Assembly (NCBI GenBank): GCA_963082875.1
Contig: OY720097.1
Location: forward strand, 11,664,501 to 11,728,500
Direction of reading: 5' to 3'
Origin: Corella eumyota
Lineage: Eukaryota; Chordata; Ascidiacea; Phlebobranchia; Corellidae
DNA: 64,000 bases
Position 1 is the first letter of the stretch; each line of letters begins with the position of its first letter. The notes beneath the pieces are model-generated. The model ran no database searches. It was not told the DNA's origin and worked only from the letters and a program-made list of their open reading frames with translations. The position numbers and the translations under genes were made by a program. Shown here one piece after another: positions 13,058 through 24,567 of the stretch.

Positions 13058-14149
13058 CAATTTTTTAAAGTGGGTTTTTGGTTTGATTTCGAATATTGTG
13101 TGATATTAGCAATTTATTTAATAAAATTTAATTTTAATGTATTTAATGTATGCTTTTCGTAGTTTTCGGTGATAAAATTTGATTTATTTAGCGCTTTTTA
13201 AAATTATACGTTTAAAAATAGCAAACCAAATATACAAAACTCGCAATTTACATTAATTATCTATTGAAAATAACATAGCTAGGTTGCTAATTCAATTTTG
13301 TTGCCTGAGAAATCTGCACTAAAAACAACAACAGAGCAAACATACAATAATATAAAAGTTACTAAAGGTATTACGCAAAAGTAAAAGAAATGCAATTATT
13401 TAAACAAGCATGTGATAAATGATTATTAAAACATCAATTCCCAATAAAAATGACTATTTCAAATCGTGCAAAAAAGTGGCATACTAATTTGTTATGAGTG
13501 CCCCTTACTGGTCACATATGCAATTGACTTATTTTTCGGGGCAAATAAATTCAATAATTTATAGTCAATTCCGCCGGTGAAGTTTTGTTTAATTGCAATT
13601 TAGTTGGTGCAATGCTATTTAGTGCAATTTTGCATGGGTGTAATTGTGTGAGTATAATGTCGATATAACCGAAAGTTAAATGTACCTTACTTTTTTACAG
13701 CCAAATATTTGAAATAACCCCGATGTTGTTTTAGGCGTATACATTTCAAAGCTGCCAAAAGTCTGTAGGATATGTACTATTATTGCTATTCTTTAATATT
13801 TTTTTTAGTTTAACCTATCAGGTTAAGCTGTATATTTTCTTACATGTATTTATCAGTCAAACAAAACAAGCATCACAAACACTGGCAAGTGAAAAGTCAA
13901 TGGAAAATACCACTTAAAAGTTTTACATATAAAAAGCCACACAACAGCTATGTCGTTAAATGAAATGTAATCTGAGAAACTTGGTATAGGCAAAACTTGT
14001 AGGTATCTGGAAAACGAAAAATAAAACTTGTATAAAACAAGTAATTTAGAAAGATATAAACAATCCTAATATTGTACGGTAGTTATAAAATTATATCTAT
14101 TTATTAATGCCTTTTCTACACTGACACGTATTAAATGAAAACTGCGATA
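13058..14149. other. Intergenic: 5' flank of kinase-TPR copy 1
   Basis: No coding signal. About 300 bases upstream of the start codon (roughly 13850-14149) are conserved in order upstream of copies 2 (18590-18886) and 3 (21830-22144). Shared blocks include TTTTACATA, a GTAATCTGAGA-type block, and a block of the form AATCCTAATATTGTACGGTAGTT. This flank likely holds the promoter and 5' UTR; no TATA box can be assigned with confidence. Confidence 0.5.
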
Positions 14150-16526
14150 ATGGAAAACAGTCAGGTAACGAAACTAGTTCTTATAAATAAGTTACCTTTT
14201 TTTAACTTAAGCATTTGCATTTGTAAAACAATATCAGATTTTTTAAACATGTGTGCCAGGCTAAAGAATATTCTGTTGGTGAATTTCAATGTGTTGTTGA
14301 TGAAAAAATTGGACATCTTGGCCAAGGTACTTTTGGTATTGTAAGACTTGCATTTCACAAAGTCCTTGGTGCCGTTGCAATAAAATGTTTTTCTGTTGCC
14401 GGTGCTAAAGATGAAAAAGGGTAAATGCAAGAATTTATAAAAATTACTTTGAAGTGCAGTTATTAGGTGTGGCTTGATAAAAGTAAAGTAAATTTCTTAT
14501 TTTCAGTGTCAAAAATGAGTTGGATTTGTTGCACAGAATTAACCATGCCAACGTACTTCGTATTTTCGGCTGGACAAAGTGGTCAAATTCTATTGGAATT
14601 GTTATGGAATTTCTTCCTGGTGGAAATCTAGGAAATCTTCTTATAGAAAATACTGACGTTGATCTTTCCATTGCTTTACGACTTCGCTTTTGTTATGAAA
14701 TAGCCGAAGGTCTTTCGTTTCTGCATAGCATCGACAATGATAAAGGTAAACAGTTAACTCACGGAGATATGAAACCAGAAAATGTTGTTCTAACGAAAGA
14801 ACTTCACTGTAAAATTGCTGACTTTGGTGGTTCTAGAATATCTACTTACAGGTCAAAGGGTCAAAGTGATCAGGCTAATAATCTGCGCGATACCAACCGT
14901 TCGGGTGAGCTTACACCATGCTATGCAGCTCCTGAGCGACTTGAAAACCCATTTCTCAAGTTGCATCCAAATCAAGATGTATACAGCTTTGCCATCATCA
15001 TTCACACGGCGCTTACCCGAAAGTCGTGTTTGCCAATAAATCTTAACACTTCTTCAGTCTTCGCAAATGCTGTGATAAGTGGTCAACGACCAGACACCGA
15101 TGAAATTGAGGATATGGTTAAAGAACTTGCATCTGACAACCGCAATAAGGATAGTGAAACGGTAGAGTTACTTAAATTGGAAATGATTAAAAGTTGGAAT
15201 GATAATGCAGATCAAAGACCCACTATGGTATATATACGAAATCTCTTATTAAAAAGAATTAACGCTTACGAGTTTGCTTCAATTCTAAACGATCTTGGTA
15301 AAGCTGTCAAGGGTCTGACAAAGTCAACAAAAAATAGTAACCGAAACCAATGCGTTCCACTATGTCAACTCTCACCACCTGATTTCAGAACTGCAACAGG
15401 TAAGTTCATTAAGTCGTATAATAAAGTTTCAAACATTTACAATAATAAAATCATAGTTAATTAAGTTAAAATAGGTTTGTTAACTTTTTAAGCAAAACGT
15501 TTTTCTATTTAAAAGGTGAAAAACGATTTTGTTTATTGCAGTGTATTTTTTACAGATTTTGAAATTTTAAAAAGTCTTACTAAATCCGAAAGTTTCGGTG
15601 ATGTTAAAGATGATTTACGTCATGAATTTATTCAGTCGCTCTTTCTTGATCTAACAGGTATTTTTGCTTTGCATTAGCAATTAAGTTATATCACAAAATA
15701 TCAAAATTTCAATCTTGTATTAACAGACAGACAAAGGGAAGTCAAAACTGATCTGATCAAGATGGCAACTATGATGCAATCAAACAAGTTATTCGAGGCG
15801 GTGGCGATTTGCAAAGACGTGATAGCCAATATCAAAGACCATCCACCTAAACCTGAATCGTGTAAAGAAGTAGTATGTGATTTAATAGAGGCGGCTGCAA
15901 AGTGTGCTCAGAAGTTGCAATTCGGATCATGTCCCGCTTTGCTTGCCTGTGCTATTGAATTGTGTAAGGCTATACCTGATCCTGATATTAAACTAATAAG
16001 CCTTAATAGCTGCGGTGATTCTTTAGAAGATGCAGTGGTTTTAATGTACAAAAATAATTTAAAGCGCACTATAAAAAATGAAGCTATACCGCACTTGCAA
16101 ACTATGTTAAGTACCATCAAAGAAGTAAACGGCGCGTCTTCGACTGTTCAAGTACAAGTTGAGTCTCTATGTCTTTATTATTTAGGAAGAGCTTATATTT
16201 ATATATCGGAAAACGCAAATGCAGCAACCGCTCTAAATGACGCCATTATTCTTCGAGTTAAAGAGTTTGGGAAAGAAGCCTCAAAGCTTGCCGCTTTCGG
16301 AAGGTTTTTCACGATGCTTGCAAACGCCGAAAAAGGTCTGGGAAAAATCATGGAAGCTAGAAGAAGCCTACAGACCGCCCAGAAATCGTTTGAGAATGCG
16401 AAGGATATAGCTGAAGAGTTAAAACGTGACATTAAAGATGTTATTGACGAGGAAATTGGCCAATTTCGCAACGCAACAACAGAAAACAATATGGAAAGTT
16501 TAGCTGAGCTTCTTCTCTTACTCTAA
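14150..16526 (+). CDS. RIP/IRAK-like kinase with C-terminal TPR-like domain, copy 1
   Basis: Five exons: 14150-14164, 14260-14420, 14507-15399, 15556-15657 and 15727-16526, giving about 656 residues. The start MENSQ is chosen because it is shared with copy 2 and followed by a good donor; an in-frame ATG at 14135 is not conserved. The kinase domain is complete: glycine loop GHLGQGTFG (about 22-30), VAIK Lys47, alpha-C Glu near 63, catalytic HGDMKPEN with Asp146, DFG Asp164, AAPER, and DVYSFA. HGD instead of HRD makes it a non-RD kinase, as in IRAK1; the overall pattern is tyrosine-kinase-like (RIPK/IRAK group). A 34-residue linker exon leads to about 265 residues of alpha-helical TPR-like sequence (LCLYYLGRAYIYISENANAA, AAFGRFFTMLANAEKGLG). 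No death or CARD domain is seen. Likely a cytosolic signalling kinase; the ligand is unknown. Confidence 0.88.
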
Positions 16527-17113
16527 CTTATGTAACGCGAGAATTGTATAAAAGCTTTGTTTTCTTTATGTGTTTTAATGTTGTTGTAAATAACATTTAT
16601 TTAACTTCATTTAACGATCCTAATAGAAGTCTATATTTGAGGTTGGTTGCTTGAAAAAAATAATTACAGCATTTGTGTACTTAACCATAGTTTGGTAGAA
16701 TTTGTTTTTTTGTTTGAGTAGTCGTGTGTAAACCTATACTGTACGTTATTAATCCTTATTACTCTAATATTTACGTTTAATTTAAAAAAGTAGTTGGGTT
16801 GTGAGCGACTCACCTTGACAAAAACCGTGGCATATTGATGCGCATACTAGATTATAGTATTAAGCGTATTTTAATTTTAATATGTTTGGTAGTTATAAGC
16901 CTATGTGTGATAACAAAACATATTATTCAAAAAAGTGTCGTGAGTTTTTATTGCTAATATTTTTAATAAACACCTTTAGTACAGAATTGACAGTTTGTTC
17001 AGGTCATTAGTTAGCCATTAATCGCTTCGAAGCGGATTGGAAGATGTGCTTCGTCTGCTGGTGTATTTTCTTTTTTTTCATAAATAATTTAAAATACTTC
17101 CCTAATCGTTATA
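16527..17113. other. 3' UTR of kinase copy 1 and intergenic
   Basis: A polyadenylation signal AATAAA lies at 16965-16970, in a block also found after copy 2 (21576-21581). A short near-palindrome (ATTAATCGCTTCGAAGCGGAT) lies near 17018, and a related one lies near 17393 on the far side of the SINE. Confidence 0.55.
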
Positions 17114-17343
17114 ATTTTTTTGTATATATCTTCATTCTCGATGTAGAAAGGTCGACTGCACGGCTTAAACATACAGTTACAACCGTTTCTCCGACCCAAT
17201 CTCGAGTTGCCTTCCGTAGTTTGGGATATTATATTAAAATATAATTGCCTGATAACTTAAAGCTCTACAGCATTGAGAGCACTGGGGATCGTACCCAGGA
17301 TCTCATGTAGTGTAGGAAGTGTTCTGACTTCTACACCATGCTT
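17114..17343 (-). mobile_element. tRNA-derived SINE, copy 3
   Basis: Same family as copies 1 and 2 but more diverged and internally shortened in the middle. The tRNA-like head is at about 17285-17343. It sits between the two arms of the segmental duplication. Confidence 0.8.
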
Positions 17344-17559
17344 CTGCTTTAACATTACTTTGAAGTCCTAAAGCAACTAATGAGTTCCTTCATTAATCGC
17401 TTCAAGCGTTAATGAAAAAAGGCGAACTAATCGGATGGTTCGTTGCCGAGCGTAAACAATGATATTTTTAGTGGCCTTGCTGTTTATAACTTTTTCCCAG
17501 CCAAATACAAAAATAACCCAAACTTGTTGTATACATCTAACAAAACCTTACCTTTGTTT

Positions 17560-17733
17560 TTGAACTTTAAGGGTGTACTTGAATGCTCATTTTGTGTCGA
17601 GATCAAAAAGCGAAAACAAAATGCTTGTTTATCAAGGAGATAGACTGCGCGCCGAGTTGTCGCATTTCGAAACTTTTTTCTGGACAAGGTTGGTGATCTT
17701 CGGCATAGCAGTGGATCTGTTTCCCAACAAATG
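17560..17733 (+). pseudogene. Duplicated last exon of the CEP290-like gene
   Basis: The sequence after TTTAAG at about 17570 repeats the last CEP290-like exon (12822-13057). It keeps the block encoding NKMLVYQ, the block GACTGCGCGCCGAGTTGTCG and the ending GGCATAGCAGTGGATCTGTT. An internal stretch of about 60 bases is missing between GTTGGTGATCTTCGG and the end, removing the conserved NYKDSV part, and a base-level change in the early part shifts the frame. No other CEP290-like exon lies upstream, so this is a passive passenger of the segmental duplication. Confidence 0.88.
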
Positions 17734-17739
17734 ATATTT

Positions 17740-18886
17740 TTTTGTGTTTTTAGTTTGATTTTGAATATTTTGTGATATTAGCAATTTATTTAATAGAATT
17801 TAATTTTAATGTATTTCATGGAGGCTTATTGTGGTTAATGGTGATAAAATTGTTTTTTTTTTCCAAGTTTTAGCTCGCAAATTTACCTTGATTACCTATT
17901 AAAACCGCAGCTAGGTCGGTTATTTAATTTTGTTGTCTAAGCAATCTGTAACAAAAACAATAATATAAAATTTAGTGATGGTATTTGACAAGTAAAAAAT
18001 ACTGTATTATGGAAAACAATCATGTAATAAATGACTATTAAAACATTAACACCCAAGACTATTTCAAATCGTGCAAAAACGTGGCAGGCCTATATGATAT
18101 GCCAATATATTTGACATACCTTATCTTCTTCGTAACATTTATAGCATCTAAACTAATGGCTGGCCACGTTATTTAACTAACAAAAATATGCACCTGCGAA
18201 AATGTAATCTTGCAACAATAAAAGAGGTAAAAGAAGGATTAGGAAATTTTAGTTTGTTTAAATGGTCTTATCTGCAATTACAATGGTGAATTGCATGGTG
18301 CAATTAAATCCGGTGTCATAGTTTATAGTACAATTCTGCGGGTGAGGTGTTGTTTAATTACAACTGAATTGGTGCAATAACATTTGGTGCAATTTTAAAT
18401 AGGTGTTATTTTAAAGTGTACTGTCGATGTAATCAGAGTTGTGTGTGTACGTTACTCTAGCACAGCCAAATATTTAAAATAACCTTGGAATTGTTGGCCT
18501 ATACAATTCAAAGCTAGCACCCAAAGAGTTTGTTATTATCATTCCTATTTTTAATAAAATAAAAGATGTGTAAACCTTTCGGGTCAAGCTGTGTATTTTC
18601 TTACATGTTTTACCAGTCAATTACAGGACCCATTGAATTACAAACAATGGCAAGTAAAAAACAAGGGAAAACACCACATACAATTTTTACATACACAAAG
18701 CTACACAACATCTGTGCCGTTAAATGAACTTTGTAACCTGAGAAACCTGTAACGGAAAGGACAATGTATTAAATTTTATTAAAACTAGGAATTGAGAAAG
18801 ATATGACAAATCCTTATATTGTATGTTAGTTGTAAAATTGTATATTTATCAAGTGCTTGAGTTGCACCTGTGAAAAACATGCAATA
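17740..18886. other. Intergenic: 5' flank of kinase-TPR copy 2
   Basis: Diverged counterpart of 13058-14149 with the conserved promoter-proximal stretch at about 18590-18886. No independent gene seen. Confidence 0.5.
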
Positions 18887-21306
18887 ATGGAAAACAATCA
18901 GGTAACGAAACTACTTCTTGTAACGGATTTTAGTTTTATAACTTAAACATTTGTATGAAGAAAAACAATATCAGATTTATACTATAAACACGTATGCAGG
19001 CCAAAGAATACTTTGTTGATGAATTTCAATGTGTTGTTGATGAAAAAACTGGACATCTTGGCCAAGGTACTTTTGGTATTGTAAGACTTGCATTTCACGA
19101 AGTCCTTGGTGCCGTTGCAATAAAATGTTTTTCTGTGGCCGGTGCTAAAGATGAAAAAGGGTAAATGCAAGAATTTATAAAAATTACTTTGTAGTGCAGT
19201 TATTGGGTGTAGCTTGATAAAAGTAAAGTAAATTTTTTATTTTCAGTGTCAAAAATGAGTTGGATTTGTTGCACAGAATTAACCATTCCAACGTACTTCG
19301 TATTTTCTGCTGGACAAAATGGTCTAGTTCCATCGGAATTGTTATGGAATTTCTTCCTGGTGGAAATTTAGGAGATCTTCTTATAAATAATGAAAAAGAC
19401 GTTGATTTTTCCATTGCTTTACGACTTCGCTTTTGTTATGAAATAGCCGAAGGTCTTTCGTTTCTGCATAGCATCGACAATGATAAAGGTAAACAGTTAA
19501 TTCACTGAGATATGAAACCAGAAAATGTTGTTCTAACGAAAGAACTTCACTGTAAAATTGCTGACTTTGGTGGTTCTAGAATATCTACATACCGGTCAAA
19601 GGATCAAAGTGATCAGGCTAGTAATCTGCGCGATACCAACCGTCCGGGTGAGTTTACAAAATGCTATGCAGCTCCTGAGCGACTTGAAAACCCATTTCTC
19701 AAGTTGCATCCAAATCAAGATGTATACAGTTTTGCCATGATCATTCACATGGTTCTTACCCGAAAATCTAGTGTGCCAATAAACATTAACAGTAAAATCT
19801 TTGCAAATGCTGTGGTAAGTGGTGCCCGACCCGACACCGATGGAATTGAGGATATGGTTAACGAGTTTGCATCCAGCAATCGCAAAAAGGATAGTGAGAC
19901 GGTGGAGTTATTAAGAGTTGAAATGATTAAAAGCTGGAATAAAGATGCACATCAAAGGCCTACCATGATGGATATACGAGATAATTTGCTAAAAAGAATT
20001 AACGCTTACGAGTTTGTTTCAGTTCTTTATGATGTTGCGAATGCTTTAAAGGATCTAACTACAGTAACTAAAAGCAGTAACAGAAATCAGTGTGTTTCAC
20101 TAAGTCAGCTTTCACCACCAGATTTTAAAACTGTAACAGGTAAGCTCAATATTTTTAACCTGTTTAAACCTAAGTATTTGGATATATTATAACTTTAAAA
20201 TCAAACTTGATTAAGATAAAATATGTTTGTCAATATTTTAAGCAAAACATTTTACCTTTTAAACCGATAAAATCGGGTTCGTTAAGTGATGCATTAATTT
20301 TCTATAAGTTAAAATAAGAATGTTTTGGACAGATTTCGAAATTTTAAGAAGTGTAACCGAAAATGAAAGTTTTGGTGATGTTAAAAATGATCCAACAAAA
20401 AAATTAATTCAATTGCTATTGGCCGGTCTTCCAGGTATTTTTTACATCAGTACAACACTTAGTCCTAATACAAAGTAGTACTGAAATTATATTCTTGTGT
20501 TACCAGAAAAGCAAAAAGAAATTAAAACTGATCTGTCCAAGATGGCAACGATGTTGCAGAAAAACAACTTTTCCGAGGCAGAGGTTATTTGCAAAGACGT
20601 GATCGCTAATATCAAAGGTCATCTACCTAAACCTGAATCGTGCAAAGAAGCAGTATGTGGTTTGTTAGAGGCGGCTGCAAAATGTGCCGGGAAGTTGCAA
20701 TTCGGATCGTGTACCGCTTTGCATGCCTCTGCTATTGAAGTGTGTAAACCTATACCTAACCCTGACACTAAACTGATAAGTCTTAACAGCTGTGGCGATT
20801 CTATTGAAGATGCAGTTGTTTTAATGCAAAAAAAAGACATGGAACGGATTATCAAGAATGTTGCTTTATCTAATTTGCAAACTCTGTTGGCTGCAATCAA
20901 AGATGTAAGCGGAGCGTCGTCAACTATTAAAGTGCAAGTTGAGTCGCTATGTCTCTATTACTCAGGAAGGGCCTTTATTTATGTATCAGAGAATGAAAAA
21001 GCGGTAAGGATTCTTAATGACGCTATTATTTTACGCGTAAAGGAGTTTGGAGAAGATGCTTCGAAGTTTGCCGCATTTGGAAGGTTTTTCACGTTGCTTG
21101 CAAGTGCCGAAAAGAATCTCGAAAAATTCGAGGATGCTGAAAAAAGCCTGCAGGCTGCACAGAAAGCATTTGAAAAAGCCGAGGATATGAGCCCGGAGTC
21201 AAAACATGATATGAGAGAAGTTATCAACAACGAATTATTTCAACTTCGCAACCCAACAACAGCAATCAATATGGAAAGTTTGGCGGCTCTTCTTCTCTCA
21301 CTTTAA
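18887..21306 (+). pseudogene. Kinase-TPR copy 2, interrupted in the catalytic loop
   Basis: Exons 18887-18901, 19000-19160, 19247-20139, 20333-20434 and 20507-21306 have the same lengths as copy 1 (15, 161, 893, 102 and 800 bases) and all splice sites are kept. One TGA at 19506-19508 replaces the Gly of the HGD catalytic motif (near residue 146), so translation would end after the N-lobe; the rest of the kinase and TPR-like parts stay open. The glycine loop, VAIK Lys, DFG and AAPER are intact at the DNA level. It is either a young pseudogene, a null allele in the sequenced individual, or an assembly error. Other reading: a short N-lobe protein of about 145 residues. Reinitiation at the Met just after the stop (19512) would give a kinase lacking the ATP site. 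Confidence 0.83.
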
Positions 21307-22144
21307 TTTACGTAACACGAGAAGCCGTGTGTCTATTAGTTTAAACACTTTTTGAAGTTGATTGCTTATAAAAAAAATTTACCCCATTAGTGGTGCTTAC
21401 CTATATTTTAGTAGAGTTTATTCGTTTTTTTTTCGTTTGAGAATGGTGTGTGTACTTACCTAGATTGTACATTATTAAGTCTTCTTATATTTTACAAATT
21501 GCGTTTAATTTAAATTTCCTTATTATCTTTAATAAGGGCCATGCTTGCTCATGAAGTTTTTATTGTAATATTTTTAATAAACACCTTATAGTGCAAAACT
21601 TGATGACAAAAGCCTATAGAATAGGTTCACGTAGCCGACATAGCGTTACCGCATGTCAACAATATCATTCGAAGTAGGTCTTGTTGTGCATATAAGAATT
21701 GTACGTACATAACTTTTTTTCCTACCAGTCACAAATAAACAACACCAGACTTGTTATATACGTGTTATTGAAAGAATGGTTCAATCTTTAAAAAATAAGC
21801 AAGACTAACGTTACGTGTCAGGTGGGGTATTCCCTTATGTATTTATTGAGCAAATATAGATAACACAAAAGCACATACAATGGTGCGTGCTATACAATAT
21901 CTAAACCAAGGGTATACACCACTAAAAAATTTTACATACTGAAAAGCTACACAGGTTTGTCGCTAATTAAATTTTGTAATCTGAGATTCTAGTAACAGAG
22001 AGGACAAGAAATCAAACTTTTATGTAACGTAAAAGTTATGAGAATACAGACAATACTGATATTATATGGTAGTTGTGTTATAAAATTGTATTTACTTTGG
22101 CAAGTTCTTTAGTTACTTTAACAAGTAAATAAACAACTGCAGTT
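21307..22144. other. 3' UTR of copy 2 and 5' flank of copy 3
   Basis: No coding signal. The first 300 bases match the 3' UTR of copy 1. The last 300 carry the conserved kinase 5' flank. A block near 21717 (TTCCTACCAGTCACAAATAA, then ACTTGTTATATAC) resembles blocks near 13700, 17487 and 18460. Confidence 0.45.
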
Positions 22145-24567
22145 ATGGAAACTACTCCGGTAAGAAAATTGGCCATTTTTTGCATTAGAAACTTTGTATT
22201 TTTTAAGCTGAGCTTTTAAAATGTAACATTTAGTTTGTAGTGCAACAACAATATGATAAGGTTTTTTTGCAGGCAAAGGAATTTGCGGCTGATGAATTTC
22301 AATGTATTGTTGATGAAGAAACTGGCCATCTTGGCCAAGGTTCTTTCGGTACTGTAAGACTTGCATTTCACAAAGTTCTTAACTCTGTCGCAATAAAATG
22401 TTTTCCTATCAGGAATGCTAACGATGAAAAGGGGTAAATACAATTACTAACAACACTATTCATATTGTGTTTAACAGTTAAACTCAAAAGCTTTAAAATG
22501 AAAGTAGGTTTTATTTTGTAGAGTCAAAGGTGAGTTGGATTTGTTGCACAGAATTAACCACGCCAACGTACTTCGTATTTTCGGCTGGACAAAGTGGTCA
22601 AGTTCCATCGGAATCGTCATGGAATTTCTTCCTGGTGGAAACCTAGGCAGTCTAGTCGAAAATAATGACGTCATTCTTTCCATTGCTTTGCGACTTCGTT
22701 TCTGTTATGAAATAGCTGAAGGTCTTTCGTTTCTGCATAACATCGACAAAGGTAAAAAGTTAACTCATGGAGATATGAAACCAGAGAATGTTGTTCTAAC
22801 CAAAGATCTCCACTGTAAAATTGCTGACTTCGGCGGTTCTAGAATATCTACTTGCAGCAGTTTTCCTCAACAACAGCGTGAAACCGAAGATCCGACCGAG
22901 CTAACAATTTTTTATGCAGCCCCCGAGCGACTTACAAACCCATTTCTCAAACTGCATCCTAATCAAGATGTTTACAGCTTTGCCATCATTATTCACATGG
23001 TTCTTACCCGAAAGTTATGTTTGCCTGGAAATGTAACACTTAGGGTCTTCGCAAATGCCGTGGCTAGAGGTGCCCGGCCTGACACCGATGAAATTGAGAA
23101 TATGGTCGAAGAGTTTGCTTCTAGCAACGGCAATGAGGACAGCGAGACGGTAAAGTTACTAAAAGTGGAAATGATTAAAAGCTGGAACGGAGATGCTCTT
23201 CAAAGGCCTACTATGGTGGATTTACGAGACGAAATGTCAGAGAGGCTAAAGGCTTACGATTTTGTATCCATTCTTCACGATGTTGCAAAAGCACTCAAGT
23301 GTTTGAAGATGTCAACAAAGGGCAATAACAGAAATCGATGTGTCTCACTAAGTCAACTATCACCACCAATGTTTCAGACTGCTACAGGTTGGTTTAATGT
23401 TTTCAAGTTTTTTTTTAACATTTTGCACTGGGTATCTGTTTAAACATTTTTAAGTAATCAATTTAAAAAATATAGCCTGCAAAACCATTTTTATTACTCT
23501 TAAATTAAAATACGGTTAAAATTTGATTAATGATGTGTAATGTGATTGCATTAATTGATTTTAAATTTTATTTAACAGACTCTGGAATTTTCAATAGTGT
23601 TAACAGTACTGGAAGTCTTGGTGATTCCAACAACGATTTGACAAATCAATTTATAAAGTTGCTTTTGGGGCGCCTTACAGGTATTCATCTATTCATTTAT
23701 GTATTACTGTGATTATAAAAAGCCTACAGTAATTTTAGTTGCTTAAATAATATGTTTATGGTACTAGATGGGCAAAGGGTAATAAAAACTGATCTGTCCA
23801 AGATGGCAATGAAGTTGCAGGAAAACAACTTATCCGAGGCAGAGGTGATTTGCAAGAACGTGATAGCCAATATCAAAGACCATCCACCTAAACCTGAATT
23901 GTGTAAAGAAGTAGTATGTGATTTAATAGAGGCGGCTGCAAAGTGTGCTCAAAAGCTGCAATTCGGATCATGTCCCGCTTTGCTTGCCTGTGCTATTGAA
24001 TTGTGTAAAGCTATACCTGACCCCGACGCTAAGCTAATAAGCCTGAACAGCTGTGGTGATTCCTTGGAAGATGTAGTGGTTTTAATGTACAAAAAGGATT
24101 TGGAACGCATAATTAAGAGTGTTTGCATTCCGCTTTTGCAAAACATGTTGGGTACCATCAAAGACGTTAGCGGAGCAGCGCCGTCTGTCAAAGTGCAAGC
24201 AGAGTCGCTTTGCCTTTATTATTTGGGTAGGGCCCATATTTATGTATCAGAGAATGCAAGTGCAGCAAGAGCTCTTAACAACGCCATTATTCTACGAGTA
24301 AACGAGTTTGGGGAAGATGCCTCAAAGCTTGCCGCTTTTGGAAGGTTTTTCACGATGCTTGCAAACGCCGAGAAGGGTCTGGGAAAGATCAAGGAAGCTG
24401 AAAGAAGCCTACAGGCTGCCCTGAAATCGTTTGAGAACGCGGAAGACATGAGTCCGGAGTCAAAACATGATATCAGAGAGGCCATCGAGGACGAAATAAC
24501 CCAACTTCGCAACGCAACGACTGCAATCAGTATGGAAAGTTTGGCCGCCCTACTTCTGTTACTCTAA
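22145..24567 (+). CDS. RIP/IRAK-like kinase with C-terminal TPR-like domain, copy 3
   Basis: Exons 22145-22159, 22273-22433, 22522-23387, 23579-23680 and 23768-24567 give about 647 residues. The kinase core is complete: GHLGQGSFG loop, VAIK Lys, HGDMKPEN, DFG, AAPER and DVYSFA. The difference in length from copy 1 is in the activation-segment region, where the Ser/Asn-rich stretch of copy 1 is replaced by SFPQQQRETEDP. The linker exon is again 102 bases and the TPR-like exon again 800 bases. The start is METTP, preceded by the flank shared with the other copies. Its TPR-like first half is closest to copy 1, while its C-terminal end (NAEDMSPESKHD) is closest to copy 2. Likely an active paralogue with the same role as copy 1. 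Confidence 0.88.

Larger units (their letters stand above)
12790..17000. repeat. Segmental duplication, left copy
   Basis: Matches 17540-21610 in order: the last CEP290-like exon, a shared noncoding stretch (for example AATTTTGTTG near 13294 and 17929), the kinase 5' flank, all five kinase-TPR exons, and a shared 3' UTR ending in TTTTAATAAACACCTT. Divergence is uneven: kinase exons 2-3 and the intron between them are nearly identical, while the flanks are much more diverged. Limits are approximate. Confidence 0.75.
17540..21610. repeat. Segmental duplication, right copy
   Basis: Counterpart of 12790-17000. It contains a shortened copy of the CEP290-like last exon, the kinase 5' flank, kinase-TPR copy 2, and the shared 3' UTR with AATAAA at 21576-21581. 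Limits are approximate. Confidence 0.75.

Noticed and set aside
19506-19508. Possible selenocysteine reading of the TGA in kinase copy 2
   Set aside because: The position is Gly in both paralogues and no Sec would be expected in a kinase catalytic loop; a nonsense change is simpler.
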